NCBI GenBank assembly: GCA_003152255.1
Contig: PLZT01000371.1
Span: 1-14,482, forward strand
Source of the DNA: Methylocystaceae bacterium
GTDB taxonomy: Bacteria > Pseudomonadota > Alphaproteobacteria > Rhizobiales > Beijerinckiaceae
Reading direction: 5' to 3'
Length of the DNA: 14,482 nucleotides
The position numbers and the translations under genes were made by a program. This document shows positions 7,083-14,482 of this stretch, in pieces. Position 1 is the first letter of the stretch, and each line of letters opens with the position of its first letter. The notes under the pieces are model-generated. The model made no database searches and was not told where the DNA came from. It saw only the letters and a list, made by a program, of their open reading frames with translations.

Positions 7083-7796
7083 CTACCGGTGGTCCCGACC
7101 AATATTTCCGGCGCCGCTCTCGCCGAGAGACGGCGAGAGCATATAGCCCAGAAAGCGCTGGGATTCGATCGCTTCGTAACCCAGCCGATTCCGCAATTTT
7201 TTTCGCAGCTTGCTCAGGTGGCTTTCCACCACGTTTTCTTCGATTGCGTCGTCGAACAGGCCGTAGACCGCATTGAATATTTGCGACTTGGTGAGTCGGC
7301 GGCCTTTGTTGCTGACGAAATATTCCAGCATGCGCCGTTCGCGGCGCGGCAGCGATAACGGCTCCCCTTTCACCCGGGGATCGCGGCCATCGAAGAACAC
7401 CTGAATCGGGCCGGCCATCGCGATATCCTGGCGCGCCTCCGTCCGACGGCGAATGGCGTGCACGCGCGCGAGCAACTCTTTTATATGCACGGGCTTGCGC
7501 ACCACGTCGTCGACGCCAGAACTAAACAGGCCGAGCGTTTGCTCCAGCGACACCGACTCGTTCAGCGCGATGACGGGCGCTTGCGAGCGCCGGCGAATGA
7601 GTTTTGGCAGTTCCTCGCGCTCCGCGCATTCGCCGATCAGAAAGGCTTCGACGGCTCGCAAGTCGCCCTCGATGGCTGAGTCCACCCAATCGATGAACTG
7701 TTCCCCGCCAAAGCCCGCGGAGGCGACGCCCTCCTGATGGAAACGGCATGCATATCCATTCGTCACGAGTTCTCTCTCGTCCACGATTATGAACAT
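7083..7796 (-). CDS. Atypical OmpR-type response regulator, FtcR/Rem flagellar-regulator family
   Basis: Overall sequence matches what I recall of Brucella FtcR and Sinorhizobium Rem, which switch on flagellar genes. The landmarks are AFLIGECAE (about 51-59), GVDDVVRKPVH (94-104), FFDGRDP (134-140), LPRRERRMLEYF (149-160) and EENVVESHLSKLRKKL (187-202). The last is the DNA-recognition helix of the winged-helix domain. The receiver domain (1-118) keeps the acidic pair (D6, E7) and Lys101 but has no Asp at the phosphorylation site, where the chain reads VEAFLIGE. Control by phosphorylation is therefore unlikely. The ATG at 7796 has an excellent ribosome binding site (AAGGAGG, six-base spacer) and an AT-rich region of its own. 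No flagellar gene is in the window. The C-terminal tail after about residue 222 is longer than in Brucella as I recall it. Confidence 0.85.
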   Translation of the reverse strand: MFIIVDERELVTNGYACRFHQEGVASAGFGGEQFIDWVDSAIEGDLRAVEAFLIGECAEREELPKLIRRRSQAPVIALNESVSLEQTLGLFSSGVDDVVRKPVHIKELLARVHAIRRRTEARQDIAMAGPIQVFFDGRDPRVKGEPLSLPRRERRMLEYFVSNKGRRLTKSQIFNAVYGLFDDAIEENVVESHLSKLRKKLRNRLGYEAIESQRFLGYMLSPSLGESGAGNIGRDHR

Positions 7797-8044
7797 AGCT
7801 CGCCTCCTTGAAGGTGAATGTCGACGAAATATCCGCGTCGAATCGGCTTCAACTGAAAGTTAGTCGAAATAATTCCATGTAGTCAACCAATTAACGCCAT
7901 CTTATATGTAAACACAACGTTGGAGACTTCGATTTTAAAACTGAGCCTAATTAATGGTTGCTCGCCTGTGTACTATTATCCCCGCTTTAGTGAACAGTCT
8001 GTGTCAACAACGCACAACCCCGAGTCGCGCCCGATCGACCTTCG
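7797..8044 (-). promoter_or_regulatory. AT-rich upstream region of the FtcR/Rem-like gene
   Basis: The 248 bases between the uvrC stop and the regulator are much richer in A and T than the genes around them, as expected for a regulated promoter. On the minus strand a consensus -35 TTGACA lies at about 8007-8002, but the nearest good -10 (GATAAT, about 7980-7975) is too far away at 21 bases. A nearer pair is TTGACT (about 7886-7881) with CTAACT about 17 bases on. Short symmetric elements include AACT-GAA-AGTT (7851-7861) and AACGTT (7917-7922). No single promoter can be called with confidence. Confidence 0.45.
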
Positions 8045-10027
8045 TCAATCCCCGCGCTGAAAATGCTCGAACACCAACCGTGCGGTCGCCTTGTTGACGC
8101 CCGGCGTTTTCTCCAGATCCGAGAGCGCGGCGCCGGCGATCGCCTTGGCCGAGCCAAAGGCGAGCAGCAATGCGCGCTTGCGCGCCGGTCCGACGCCGGC
8201 GATCTCGTCGAGCGGATTGGTGGTGAAGGCCTTTTTGCGCTTGGCGCGATGCGTCCCTATCGCGAATCGATGCGCCTCGTCGCGCAGCCGTTGGACGAAG
8301 TAAAGCGCTGGATCATGCGGCGGCAGCCGAAACGGCTCGCGGCCTTCGACAAAGAAGGTCTCGCGGCCGGCGTTGCGGTCGGCGCCCTTGGCGATTCCCA
8401 CGACGGCGACATTCGTCAGGCCCGACGCCGCGAGCGTGTCGCGCGCCACGTCGAACTGTCCGCGCCCGCCGTCGATCAGCACGAGATCCGGCTTCGACGG
8501 AAAGGCTTCCGCGTCGTTTTCGTTCTCGGTTTCCTTGGCGAGGCGCGTGAAACGACGTGTCAGAACCTGCCGCATCATCGCGTAATCGTCGCCGGGCGTA
8601 ATCGCCTCGCCGGCGATGTTGAAGGTGCGATAATGCGCCTTCATGAATCCGGCCGGCCCCGCGACGATCATCGCGCCAATCGCCTGTGTCCCGCCGGTGT
8701 GGGAGTTGTCGTAGACTTCGACGCGACGCGGGGGGGTGGGCAGTCCGAACAACCCGCCGAGCGCCGCCAGCAGTTTCTCCTGGCTCGAATCCTCGGCCAG
8801 TTTGCGCCCGAGCGTCTGCCGCGCATTGGTCAGCGCATGTTCGACCAGTTCGCGCTTCTCGCCGCGCTGGGGCGTCAGCACCTCTATGCGCCGTTTCGCG
8901 CGAACATAAAGCGCGTCCTCCAAAATCTCGCGGTCCTCGATTTTATGCGATAGCAGAACCAGCGGCGCGGAAGGATGCTCGCCGTAAAATTGCGCCAGAA
9001 ACGCCCCCAGCACCTCCTCTTCCGAAAGGCTCTGATCGGCGCGGGGAAAATAGGCGCGGTTGCCCCAGTTCTGAAAGGCGCGAAAAAAGAACGCCTCGAT
9101 GCAAAAGCGCCCCGCGTCCTTGGCGATCGCGAAGACATCGGCCTCTTCGACAGAATGCGGATTGATTCCCTGCGCGCCCTGTATCGCCGACAGCGCGGAG
9201 ATACGGTCGCGCAATCGCGCCGCGCGCTCGAACTCCAGTCGTTCCGCCGCCTGCGTCATCTCGGCGGCGAGCCGCTCGCGCACGCTCCGGCTCTTGCCGG
9301 TCAGAAAATCCTTGGCCTCGGCCACCAGCTCCTCGTAATCGCCGATCGAGATTTCGCCGGTGCAGGGGCCGGCGCAGCGTTTGATCTGATAGAGCAGGCA
9401 GGGCCGCGTGCGGTTCTCGTAAAAGGAATCGACGCAGGAGCGCAGAAGAAAGGCGCGCTGCAACGCGTTGAGCGCGCGATTGACCGCCCAGACGCTGGCG
9501 AAGGGACCGAAATAATCGCCCTTGCGCGCCCGCGCCCCGCGATGCTTGGTGATTTGCGGGGCGTCGTGATCCCGCGCGATCAGAATATAGGGGAAGGATT
9601 TGTCGTCGCGCATCAGCACGTTGAAGCGCGGCTTCAACTGCTTGATGAGATTGGACTCGAGCAACAGCGCGTCGGTCTCGGTCTCGACCGAGATGAACAC
9701 CATGTCGGCCGTCGCGGCGATCATCCGCGCGATGCGGTTCACATGGCCGGCGAGGCGGGTGTAGCTCGCCACGCGCTTTCGCACATTCTTGGCCTTGCCG
9801 ACATAGAGCACCTCGCCGTCGGCGGCGATCATCCGATAGACGCCGGGACCGTTGGGCGCGTTCTTCCAATGGCTCTTGATGAGCGCGACGCCGCGCTTGA
9901 CGCTCTCGGGCGCGTCCAGCTCGGGCATAAGGTCGACGCCGGAACTCTCCTCCAGCGCGAAATCTTCGTCGTCCTCCGGGATGTCATCCTGAAGCGGGGC
10001 GTCGTCGGGCCGGTCGGGCGAAATCAT
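8045..10027 (-). CDS. uvrC: Excinuclease ABC subunit C
   Basis: UvrC joins the UvrB-DNA complex and cuts the damaged strand on both sides of the lesion in nucleotide excision repair. The 660 residues show every domain. A GIY-YIG nuclease for the 3' cut covers about 58-145, with PGVYRM (61-66) and [11 protein letters not shown] (75-85). The UVR segment binding UvrB is near 240-275 ([13 protein letters not shown]). An RNase H-like nuclease makes the 5' cut, with YDNSHTGG and LIDGGRGQ, and tandem helix-hairpin-helix motifs end the protein ([24 protein letters not shown]). About 60 residues precede PGVY where the E. coli protein has about 20; the extra part is acidic ([16 protein letters not shown]). 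chaC ends 47 bases upstream on the same strand, so cotranscription is likely. Confidence 0.97.
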   Translation of the reverse strand: MISPDRPDDAPLQDDIPEDDEDFALEESSGVDLMPELDAPESVKRGVALIKSHWKNAPNGPGVYRMIAADGEVLYVGKAKNVRKRVASYTRLAGHVNRIARMIAATADMVFISVETETDALLLESNLIKQLKPRFNVLMRDDKSFPYILIARDHDAPQITKHRGARARKGDYFGPFASVWAVNRALNALQRAFLLRSCVDSFYENRTRPCLLYQIKRCAGPCTGEISIGDYEELVAEAKDFLTGKSRSVRERLAAEMTQAAERLEFERAARLRDRISALSAIQGAQGINPHSVEEADVFAIAKDAGRFCIEAFFFRAFQNWGNRAYFPRADQSLSEEEVLGAFLAQFYGEHPSAPLVLLSHKIEDREILEDALYVRAKRRIEVLTPQRGEKRELVEHALTNARQTLGRKLAEDSSQEKLLAALGGLFGLPTPPRRVEVYDNSHTGGTQAIGAMIVAGPAGFMKAHYRTFNIAGEAITPGDDYAMMRQVLTRRFTRLAKETENENDAEAFPSKPDLVLIDGGRGQFDVARDTLAASGLTNVAVVGIAKGADRNAGRETFFVEGREPFRLPPHDPALYFVQRLRDEAHRFAIGTHRAKRKKAFTTNPLDEIAGVGPARKRALLLAFGSAKAIAGAALSDLEKTPGVNKATARLVFEHFQRGD

Positions 10028-10074
10028 GACGCAGATTTAGGCGCGCCGCGCTGCAATTGGAAGGGCGAGGCCGG

Positions 10075-10659
10075 CTACTCCGCCGCCCGCAACGCTTCCA
10101 CCCGGCACGAGGCGGCGTCGAGGCTGCGCGTCACCGTCGCCAGCTCCTCGTCGTGGATGCCCTGGCGCAGCAGATGCTCGTAGGTGTTGCGGACATAGGC
10201 GGGATTGTCGCCGAAGGCGCCGCGCGCGCCGGAGACGAGGCGGGTGATTTCCTCGACCGGCAGGCGCCCGGCATATTGCGGATGCGCGCGGTCGACCACA
10301 TAGGTTAGGGCCGAAACCTGAACGCCTTCCGAACACTCCACGGTCAGGTTCTTTTCCAGATAGACGGAGGTCACGAGTTCGCGCTCGCGCAAATAAGCCA
10401 GCGTCGCCTCGCGTTGGGCGGTGGCGACGCGGAAGGCGACGCCTTGGCAGGAGCCGCCGTGATCGAGCCCCAGCACCAGGCCCGGCCGCTCCGGCGTGCC
10501 GCGATGCACATGCGAGAAAATGCACAGCGAGCGATGATAGCCCTGCACATGGGCCAGCGCGCTCTCGATAAAGTCGAAACCCGGCCGCCACATCAGCGAG
10601 CCATAACCGAACACCCAGAAATCGCCGTCGCGCCGCTGGTTTTCGTGTCTCTCCCGCAT
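10075..10659 (-). CDS. chaC: ChaC-family gamma-glutamylcyclotransferase (glutathione-specific)
   Basis: ChaC enzymes cleave glutathione into 5-oxoproline and cysteinylglycine in the cytoplasm. The 194 residues show the substrate-binding motif VFGYGSLMWRPGF (about 16-28). They also have CIFSHVHRGTPERPGLVLGL and CQGVAFRV, and the catalytic segment YLRERE with Glu94 in the position of the family's general base, followed by a conserved VYLEKN. Length fits the short bacterial/ChaC2-like class. The ATG at 10659 has only a weak GAGG upstream. It is divergent from smc across about 180 bases and lies just before uvrC. E. coli ChaC was first named for its position next to the cation transporter ChaA, but no transporter is nearby here. 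Confidence 0.92.
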   Translation of the reverse strand: MRERHENQRRDGDFWVFGYGSLMWRPGFDFIESALAHVQGYHRSLCIFSHVHRGTPERPGLVLGLDHGGSCQGVAFRVATAQREATLAYLRERELVTSVYLEKNLTVECSEGVQVSALTYVVDRAHPQYAGRLPVEEITRLVSGARGAFGDNPAYVRNTYEHLLRQGIHDEELATVTRSLDAASCRVEALRAAE

Positions 10660-10689
10660 CGAACCGTCGCCTCGCCTCTGGTTCCCGGC

Positions 10690-10703
10690 CGGCGAATTCG
10701 CCG
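10690..10703. promoter_or_regulatory. Perfect 14-bp palindrome between chaC and smc
   Basis: CGGCGAATTCGCCG is its own reverse complement. It lies 31 bases before the chaC start and 138 bases before the smc ATG, in the shared upstream region of two divergent genes, a usual place for an operator. No regulator can be named, and no second copy was noticed in the window. Confidence 0.35.
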
Positions 10704-10840
10704 CGCCGACGCAAAGGATATTCCGGCCGCCATGCTTTCCAATGCGTTAAAGGCCACGGCCCCTTAACCTTAGCGACTGCCCACAACATATTGGCCCGAA
10801 AAGCTTGCAATCGCCACCCTTTTGTGACGCTCATGCAATT

Positions 10841-13800
10841 ATGAAGTTCCAACGCCTGCGCCTACTGGGCTTCAAGAGCTTTTGCGAAGCCACCGACTTC
10901 CTGATCGAGCCGGGTCTCACCGGCGTTGTCGGGCCGAACGGCTGCGGCAAATCGAATCTCGTCGAAGCCCTGCGCTGGGTCATGGGCGAAAATTCCTATA
11001 AGAACATGCGGGCGTCGGGGATGGACGACGTCATCTTCTCGGGCGGCGGTTCGCGCCCGGCGCGCAATCTCGCCGAAGTCGGGCTGGTGCTCGATAATTC
11101 CTCGCGCAGGGCGCCGGCGGTGTTCAACGATTCCGAGACGATCGAAGTCACCCGCCGTATAGAGCGCGAGCAGGGCTCGGTCTATCGCGTCAACGGCCGC
11201 GAGGTGCGCGCCCGCGACGTGCAATTGCTGTTCGCCGACGCCTCCACCGGCGCGCGCTCGCCGGCGCTGGTGCGTCAGGGCCAGATCGGCGAGATCATCT
11301 CGGCCAAGCCGCAGGCGCGGCGGCGCATTTTGGAGGAGGCGGCGGGCGTCGCCGGCCTGCATTCGCGCCGCCACGAGGCGGAGCTGCGCCTCACCGCCGC
11401 CTCGGAGAATCTGACCCGGCTGGAAGATGTGCTGAAGCAGGTCGACAGCCAGGCCGACAGTCTGCGCCGACAGGCGCGCCAAGCCGGGCGCTATCGCCAG
11501 ATCGCCGCGCAAATCCGTCAGAACGAGGCGCTGGCGGCGTTGATCAATTATCGCGCCGCGAGCGGGCAGCTGGAGCAGGCGGAGCGCAAACTGGAGCAGG
11601 ACGCCGAACTCGTCGCGGGGCGCACGCTGGAGCAGGCGCGAACGGCGCGCGAGCAGGCGATCGCCGCGCATGAGCTGCCGCCGCTGCGCGAGAAGGAGGC
11701 CGAGGCCGGCGCCGCGCTGCATCGGCTGATCGTCGCCCGCGACGCGCTCGACGGCGAGGAAAAGCGCGCCGGCGAGCGCATTCATGAATTGACCCGCCAT
11801 ATCGAGCAGTTCTCCCGCGATCTGGAGCGCGAACGGGCGCTGATCGATGACGCGGCCGAGGTGACGCAGCGTCTGGAGGAAGAGCGCGGCGAACTTTTAG
11901 GGGCCGACGCGGAAGCGCAAGAACGCGAGCGCGAGGCCCGCGAGACGGTCCAGCGGATCGAGGCGGCGCTGCACGCGACCGAGGCGGAGCTTGGGGGCGC
12001 TCAGGAGAGTCTCGCATCGGTGAACGCCCGCCGCAACGCCCTGGAAGCCGCGGTCGCCGAGGAGAACCGCCGCCACGCCCGCTTCGAGGCGGAACTCACC
12101 CGCGTCGAGACTGAATTCGCGCTGATCGCCAGCGAGGGCGGCGTCGCGCAGGAATTGGCGCGGCTCGAAGAAGCGTTGCAAATCGCCGACGAGGAAGCAG
12201 AGGCGGCCGACCTTGCCGCGCGAGAGCGCGAAGACGCCCATAAGGCGGCGCGTGAAGCCGAGGCCGCCGCGCGGGCGCCGCTGGAGGCCGCCGAGCGGCG
12301 CGCTCAGCGGTTGGAGACCGAAGTCCGCACGCTGGAAAAACTGCTGCAATCTGGTTCCGGTGGGCTTTGGGCGCCGGTGCTGGAGCAAATCGCTGTCGCC
12401 AAGGGTTACGAGACCGCCCTCGGCGCGGCGCTCGGCGACGATCTCGACGCCTCCGCCGAGACCTCCGCGCCGGCGCACTGGGCGCCGACCTCCGGCGATG
12501 GAGACCCCAAGCTCCCGCCCAATGTGCGGCCGTTGAGCGAATTGGTGGAAGCGCCTGCCGCGATGGCGCGCCGGCTCCGGCAGATCGGCGTCGTGCTGCG
12601 TGGCGAGGGGGCGAGTCTGCGCGCGCTGCTCGCGCCGGGCCAGCGGCTCGTCTCTAGGGAAGGGGATCTCTGGCGCTGGGACGGCTTCACCCAGGCCGCC
12701 GAAGCGCCGACCGCGGCCGCCCGCCGTCTCGTGGAAAAGAACCGGCTGGGCGATCTGCGTAAAGAGGCGCTCATCGCCAGGGCGCAGGCCGACGAAGCCG
12801 GCGAAACGGCGCAAATGGCGCGCGAGGCGGCGCGGGAAGCCGCCATGATGGAGAGCGAAGCGCGCGAGGGGCAACGGCGCGCGCGCGCGCATTTGGATGA
12901 AGCGAGAGCGCGCCACGGCGCCGCGGAACGCCGCTACGCGCAAATCGCCCAGCGGCTTTCGGCCTTGGAGGAAGCCAAGGCGCAAATCCTCGCCAACCGA
13001 GACGAGGCGGCGCAAAAACGCGACGCCGCTCTCAAGACGCTGGATGCGCTCGACGAGCCGGCTTTTCTCGCCGGCGCCCTGGAGAGCCTGCGCGCCAAGG
13101 CGATGACGGAACGGGCGCAAGCCGGCGAGGCCAGGGCGGCGCTGGCCGCTCTCGGCCACGAGGTCGCGGCGCGCGCGTCGCGTCGGTCCGCGATTTTGCG
13201 CGAGAGCGCCTCTTGGATGGAGCGCCGCGACAAGGCTCAGGACCGCATCGGCGAGCTCGAGGAGCGGCTTGACGCGGCGAAGGCGGAACAGGAGGAACTG
13301 GCCGAGGCGCCGCAAACCTTCGTGCATCAGCGCCGCGCGCTCATCGCGGCGATCGAGGCCGCCGAAGCCGATCGGCGCCAGGCCTCCGACGCGCGCGCGC
13401 TGGGCGAAACCCGCCTCGCCGAAAGCGACCGCGCCGCGAGAAGCGCGCTCGAGGCGATGAGCGCCGCCCGTGAGCAGAAGGCCCGCAGCGAGGCGCAATT
13501 GGAGGCGGCCCGTCAGCGCGCCGCCGATATTGATCGCGCGATCTCCCAGGAATTGGAGACGACTCCGCAAGAGCTGGTCGCGCTGGCCGGCGTCGCGCCG
13601 GGGACCGAGCTTCCGGAAAGTCTTGAAATCGAGCGCCGATTGGAAGCGCTGCGCGCCGACCGCGAGCGGCTGGGCGCCGTGAATCTGCGCGCCGAGGACG
13701 AACTCGCGGAGGTCGAGGCCGCGCAGGGAAAAATGTTCGCCGAGCGCGATGACCTCGCCGAGGCGATCAAGAAACTGCGCGCCGCCATCGCAAGCCTGAA

Positions 13801-14296
13801 CAAGGAAGGGCGCGAAAGGCTGCTCGCCGCCTTCGACAAGGTGAACGCCCATTTCAAGGAGCTGTTCACGCTGCTGTTCGACGGCGGCACGGCGGAATTG
13901 CAACTCGTCGAAAGCGATGATCCCCTGGAAGCCGGCCTCGACATTCTCGCCCGCCCGCCCGGCAAGAAGCCGGTGACCATGACGTTGCTGTCCGGCGGCG
14001 AACAGGCGCTGACCGCGATGTCGCTCATCTTCGCGGTGTTCTTGACCAACCCTTCGCCGATCTGCGTGCTCGACGAGGTTGACGCGCCGCTCGACGACGC
14101 CAATGTCGAGCGCTTTTGCAATCTGCTCGACGCCATGAGCAAGAAGACCGACACGCGCTTCGTCGCCATCACCCACAACCCCATCACCATGGCGCGCATG
14201 GACCGGCTGTTCGGCGTCACGCAAGCCGAACGGGGCGTTTCGCAGCTCGTCTCGGTGGATCTGGCGCAGGCTGAAAGATTTTTGCTGGCGAGTTGA
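10841..14296 (+). CDS. smc: Chromosome segregation protein SMC
   Basis: SMC dimerises and, with ScpA and ScpB, loads on DNA and organises the chromosome for segregation. The 1151 residues are normal for the family. The N-terminal ATPase half has MKFQRLRLLGFKSF and Walker A GPNGCGKSN (31-39). Two long Ala/Arg/Glu-rich coiled coils flank a hinge at roughly 503-640, in the reduced form with PGQRLVSREGDLWRWDGF. The C-terminal half has the signature LSGGEQ (1050-1055) and Walker B CVLDEVDAPLDD (about 1075-1086). The ATG at 10841 is chosen over an in-frame TTG at 10805 because MKFQRLRLLGFKSF is the family start. No Shine-Dalgarno is evident for either. scpA and scpB are not in the window. Confidence 0.97.
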   Translation: MKFQRLRLLGFKSFCEATDFLIEPGLTGVVGPNGCGKSNLVEALRWVMGENSYKNMRASGMDDVIFSGGGSRPARNLAEVGLVLDNSSRRAPAVFNDSETIEVTRRIEREQGSVYRVNGREVRARDVQLLFADASTGARSPALVRQGQIGEIISAKPQARRRILEEAAGVAGLHSRRHEAELRLTAASENLTRLEDVLKQVDSQADSLRRQARQAGRYRQIAAQIRQNEALAALINYRAASGQLEQAERKLEQDAELVAGRTLEQARTAREQAIAAHELPPLREKEAEAGAALHRLIVARDALDGEEKRAGERIHELTRHIEQFSRDLERERALIDDAAEVTQRLEEERGELLGADAEAQEREREARETVQRIEAALHATEAELGGAQESLASVNARRNALEAAVAEENRRHARFEAELTRVETEFALIASEGGVAQELARLEEALQIADEEAEAADLAAREREDAHKAAREAEAAARAPLEAAERRAQRLETEVRTLEKLLQSGSGGLWAPVLEQIAVAKGYETALGAALGDDLDASAETSAPAHWAPTSGDGDPKLPPNVRPLSELVEAPAAMARRLRQIGVVLRGEGASLRALLAPGQRLVSREGDLWRWDGFTQAAEAPTAAARRLVEKNRLGDLRKEALIARAQADEAGETAQMAREAAREAAMMESEAREGQRRARAHLDEARARHGAAERRYAQIAQRLSALEEAKAQILANRDEAAQKRDAALKTLDALDEPAFLAGALESLRAKAMTERAQAGEARAALAALGHEVAARASRRSAILRESASWMERRDKAQDRIGELEERLDAAKAEQEELAEAPQTFVHQRRALIAAIEAAEADRRQASDARALGETRLAESDRAARSALEAMSAAREQKARSEAQLEAARQRAADIDRAISQELETTPQELVALAGVAPGTELPESLEIERRLEALRADRERLGAVNLRAEDELAEVEAAQGKMFAERDDLAEAIKKLRAAIASLNKEGRERLLAAFDKVNAHFKELFTLLFDGGTAELQLVESDDPLEAGLDILARPPGKKPVTMTLLSGGEQALTAMSLIFAVFLTNPSPICVLDEVDAPLDDANVERFCNLLDAMSKKTDTRFVAITHNPITMARMDRLFGVTQAERGVSQLVSVDLAQAERFLLAS

Positions 14297-14366
14297 GAGC
14301 GGCGGATTGACGTTCGCGCAGGCTCGACGTTCCGGCGTCAACGCAAAACCTGCATGGTCGGCGCGC

Positions 14367-14482
14367 GGCTTTGGTGCACGGATATCGGCGTGGCGGCATT
14401 TTAAGGGTTGTAGTGCAGATATTTTCCGTGGCTATCACGGGGGTCTGTCGTGCCGTTCAAGTTTAATTCCAAGGGCCGTCAT
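14367..14482 (+). mobile_element. Left end of an IS5-family (IS903-like) insertion sequence, cut by the window edge
   Basis: GGCTTTGGTGCACGGATAT, starting at 14367, closely resembles the terminal inverted repeats of IS903-group elements (GGCTTTGTTGCATAAAT-like). A transposase reading frame starts 83 bases further in, the usual spacing for this group. The right end and target duplication lie outside the window; the nine bases next to the end (14358-14366) are TCGGCGCGC, the candidate duplication to look for. The element begins 70 bases after smc. Those 70 bases hold TTGACG/CGTCAA (14307-14312, 14336-14341), which may be part of the smc end. Confidence 0.7.
14450..14482 (+). CDS. IS5-family transposase, first 11 codons only
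   Basis: A GTG at 14450 with GGGGG shortly upstream opens a frame reading MPFKFNSKGRH, then the window ends. Transposases of the IS5 family (DDE type, IS903 group) commonly begin MPxKFN followed by a basic RRH-like stretch. The frame lies at the right distance from the inverted repeat. Whether the gene is intact cannot be seen. Confidence 0.65.
   Translation, partial: MPFKFNSKGRH

Noticed and set aside
8975..10183. Plus-strand 402-codon frame opposite uvrC
   Set aside because: Shadow of uvrC, whose domains are complete on the minus strand; it also runs into chaC.
11897..14341. Very long minus-strand open frame (814 codons) opposite smc
   Set aside because: It is the mirror of the Ala/Arg/Glu-rich coiled-coil coding sequence in high-GC DNA; smc on the plus strand has complete ATPase motifs and correct length.

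Overview
The window is a stretch of high-GC alphaproteobacterial chromosome, most likely from the Hyphomicrobiales (Rhizobiales). The evidence is the FtcR/Rem-type flagellar regulator, a lineage-restricted family; the character of the UbiH-family, UvrC, RsfS/RlmH and SMC proteins; and the strong G/C codon bias. I cannot name the genus. Nearly all of the window is vegetative core genome. I see no defence locus, CRISPR array, tRNA, rRNA or biosynthetic cluster.

Layout. At the left edge is the 5' end of purA (minus), preceded by a hairpin-plus-T-tract that could be an attenuator or the end of an upstream transcript. About 680 bases then lack a convincing gene, ending in a likely 38-residue one-helix membrane peptide (plus), with a doubtful 56-codon ORF facing it. 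Next comes the minus-strand ribosome pair rsfS-rlmH. Upstream of rsfS are inverted repeats, a 3 x 12-bp tandem repeat and a strong minus-strand terminator. That terminator probably ends a roughly 115-nt small RNA with an anti-Shine-Dalgarno hairpin loop. A quinone oxidoreductase gene (minus) is divergent from a UbiH/Coq6-family flavin hydroxylase gene (plus). The hydroxylase is followed by typA/bipA (plus). typA is convergent with a minus-strand block, in transcription order chaC, uvrC and the FtcR/Rem-like regulator. The regulator has its own AT-rich upstream region and a strong ribosome binding site. smc (plus) is divergent from chaC across a perfect 14-bp palindrome. The last 116 bases are the left end of an IS5-family (IS903-like) insertion sequence, with the first 11 codons of its transposase.

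How the genes relate. rsfS and rlmH both act on the 50S subunit. uvrC serves excision repair, smc chromosome organisation, typA ribosome biogenesis and stress GTPase functions, chaC glutathione turnover, and the flavin hydroxylase probably ubiquinone synthesis. These units do not form one pathway. Several of them lack the neighbours they usually have in related bacteria, which, with the IS end after smc, suggests a rearranged chromosome.

The observations most worth following are the anti-SD small RNA candidate (about 2264-2380), the attenuator-like purA leader, the layered repeats upstream of rsfS, and an isolated FtcR/Rem regulator whose receiver domain lacks the phospho-acceptor Asp. All RNA and regulatory calls were made by eye, without folding software or database searches.
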